Assembly: GCA_021806865.1 (NCBI GenBank)
Contig: JAKAPU010000186.1
Location: forward strand, 1 to 5,309
Direction: 5' to 3'
Origin: an archaeon
Lineage (GTDB): Archaea; Thermoproteota; Nitrososphaeria; Nitrososphaerales; CADDZS01
Length of the DNA: 5,309 nt
This document shows, piece by piece, positions 4,960 through 5,309 of the stretch (position 1 is the stretch's first letter; the number at the start of each line of letters is the position of its first letter). The translations under genes and the position numbers were made by a program. Under the pieces are notes generated by a model. It had not been told where the DNA came from. It was given only the letters and a program-made list of their open reading frames with translations, and made no database searches.

Positions 4960-5309
4960 TTGGAATCTCCTCGGTACTACGGTGACGTGCGACATATAGT
5001 AACTACAAGTGATGAAAACAAAGCAAATGAACTCTTGCAGAATTCCGCGTACGAGCTCCTGAAGATAGAAAATCTTGTCAGCCCTGATTTGCAAACTAAA
5101 GTCGCAGCGTCAAAAATTGTCTATATTTTAGGGCGCACGGCAGCAACACAGACGAATATGCATGCCACAGAGGCCCCGCCTGGAGAGCAAGCCAAATCAA
5201 TCGCCATACCAGCGTGGAGTTGGAATTCCAAGGCCGGAAATGCTGGATTCTGCGGGGCCTGGGTGGGAAACAGAGACGGATCGATCTCAAAGGAGAATAC
5301 TGCTTTCAG
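4960..5309 (+). CDS. Unrecognised protein, third gene of the operon, cut by the window edge
   Basis: An open frame of 116 codons from TTG 4960 to the window end with no stop, so the 3' end is missing. It starts 1 nt after the stop of the 81-residue gene, behind AAGGAGG. Residues 10-60 read VRHIVTTSDENKANELL, then YELLKIENL, then SKIVYILGRT. This is a pattern (strand, 'ANELL' helix, 'YELLKIE' strand, 'VYILGR' strand) that recurs in small proteins of archaeal genomes and plasmids, though I cannot name the family. A Pro/Ala/Thr linker (about 61-80) is followed by an aromatic, Gly-rich stretch (IPAWSWNSKAGNAGFCGAWVGNRDG) with one Cys. This suggests a second domain, incomplete here. Tight linkage to the ATPase and HTH-like genes suggests they act together. 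A GTG at codon 10 is a less supported start. Confidence 0.72.
   Translation, partial: MESPRYYGDVRHIVTTSDENKANELLQNSAYELLKIENLVSPDLQTKVAASKIVYILGRTAATQTNMHATEAPPGEQAKSIAIPAWSWNSKAGNAGFCGAWVGNRDGSISKENTAF

Noticed and set aside
1..5309. tRNA, rRNA, CRISPR array or insertion sequence
   Set aside because: No cloverleaf-like fold, rRNA signature, regularly spaced repeats or transposase-like protein was seen on either strand.

Overview
The window looks like part of an archaeal chromosome. The best guess is the Thermoproteota, on the Nitrososphaeria (Thaumarchaeota) or Bathyarchaeia side. The reasons are AT-rich TATA-like boxes 25-45 nt before several starts with almost no leader, TTG and GTG starts, Shine-Dalgarno motifs only in some genes, a stand-alone two-CBS protein of a kind common in these archaea, and a small split-barrel flavin/F420-type protein. 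This placement rests on recall of families and not on a search. The base composition looks mid-range.

Layout. The left 2.5 kb reads leftward: a two-CBS protein (from TTG at 609, possibly 666, down to 130), a RidA-YciI gene pair (1650 down to 927), and bioY, the substrate-binding subunit of a biotin ECF transporter (2452 down to 1844). A divergent promoter region (2453-2647) with two short dyads separates bioY from a rightward PPOX-type oxidoreductase gene (2648-3046), which ends in a clear stem-loop plus T-run. Next, at 3260-3667, is a conserved-looking gene of about 135 codons that is cut by one in-frame TAA at 3455-3457. It is either a young pseudogene or a base-call error. About 270 bp of non-coding DNA with short GTAGGT direct repeats follows.

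The right end (3937 to the window edge) is a tight rightward three-gene operon. Its genes are a P-loop ATPase whose N-terminus looks like a ribbon-helix-helix DNA-binding segment, an 81-residue protein with a helix-turn-helix-like C-terminal half, and an unrecognised protein that runs off the window. The junctions are a 1-nt overlap and a 1-nt gap, and the last two genes have strong Shine-Dalgarno motifs. This differs from the leaderless-looking single genes on the left and suggests an accessory cassette (plasmid-, virus- or integrated-element-like). It is the most promising place for an undescribed system.

Functionally, the left genes are ordinary housekeeping: nucleotide sensing by CBS, removal of reactive enamines by RidA, biotin uptake and a flavin/F420 redox step. 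The right operon combines an ATP motor and two possible DNA-binding modules, which would fit DNA partition, packaging or transfer; that role is inference.
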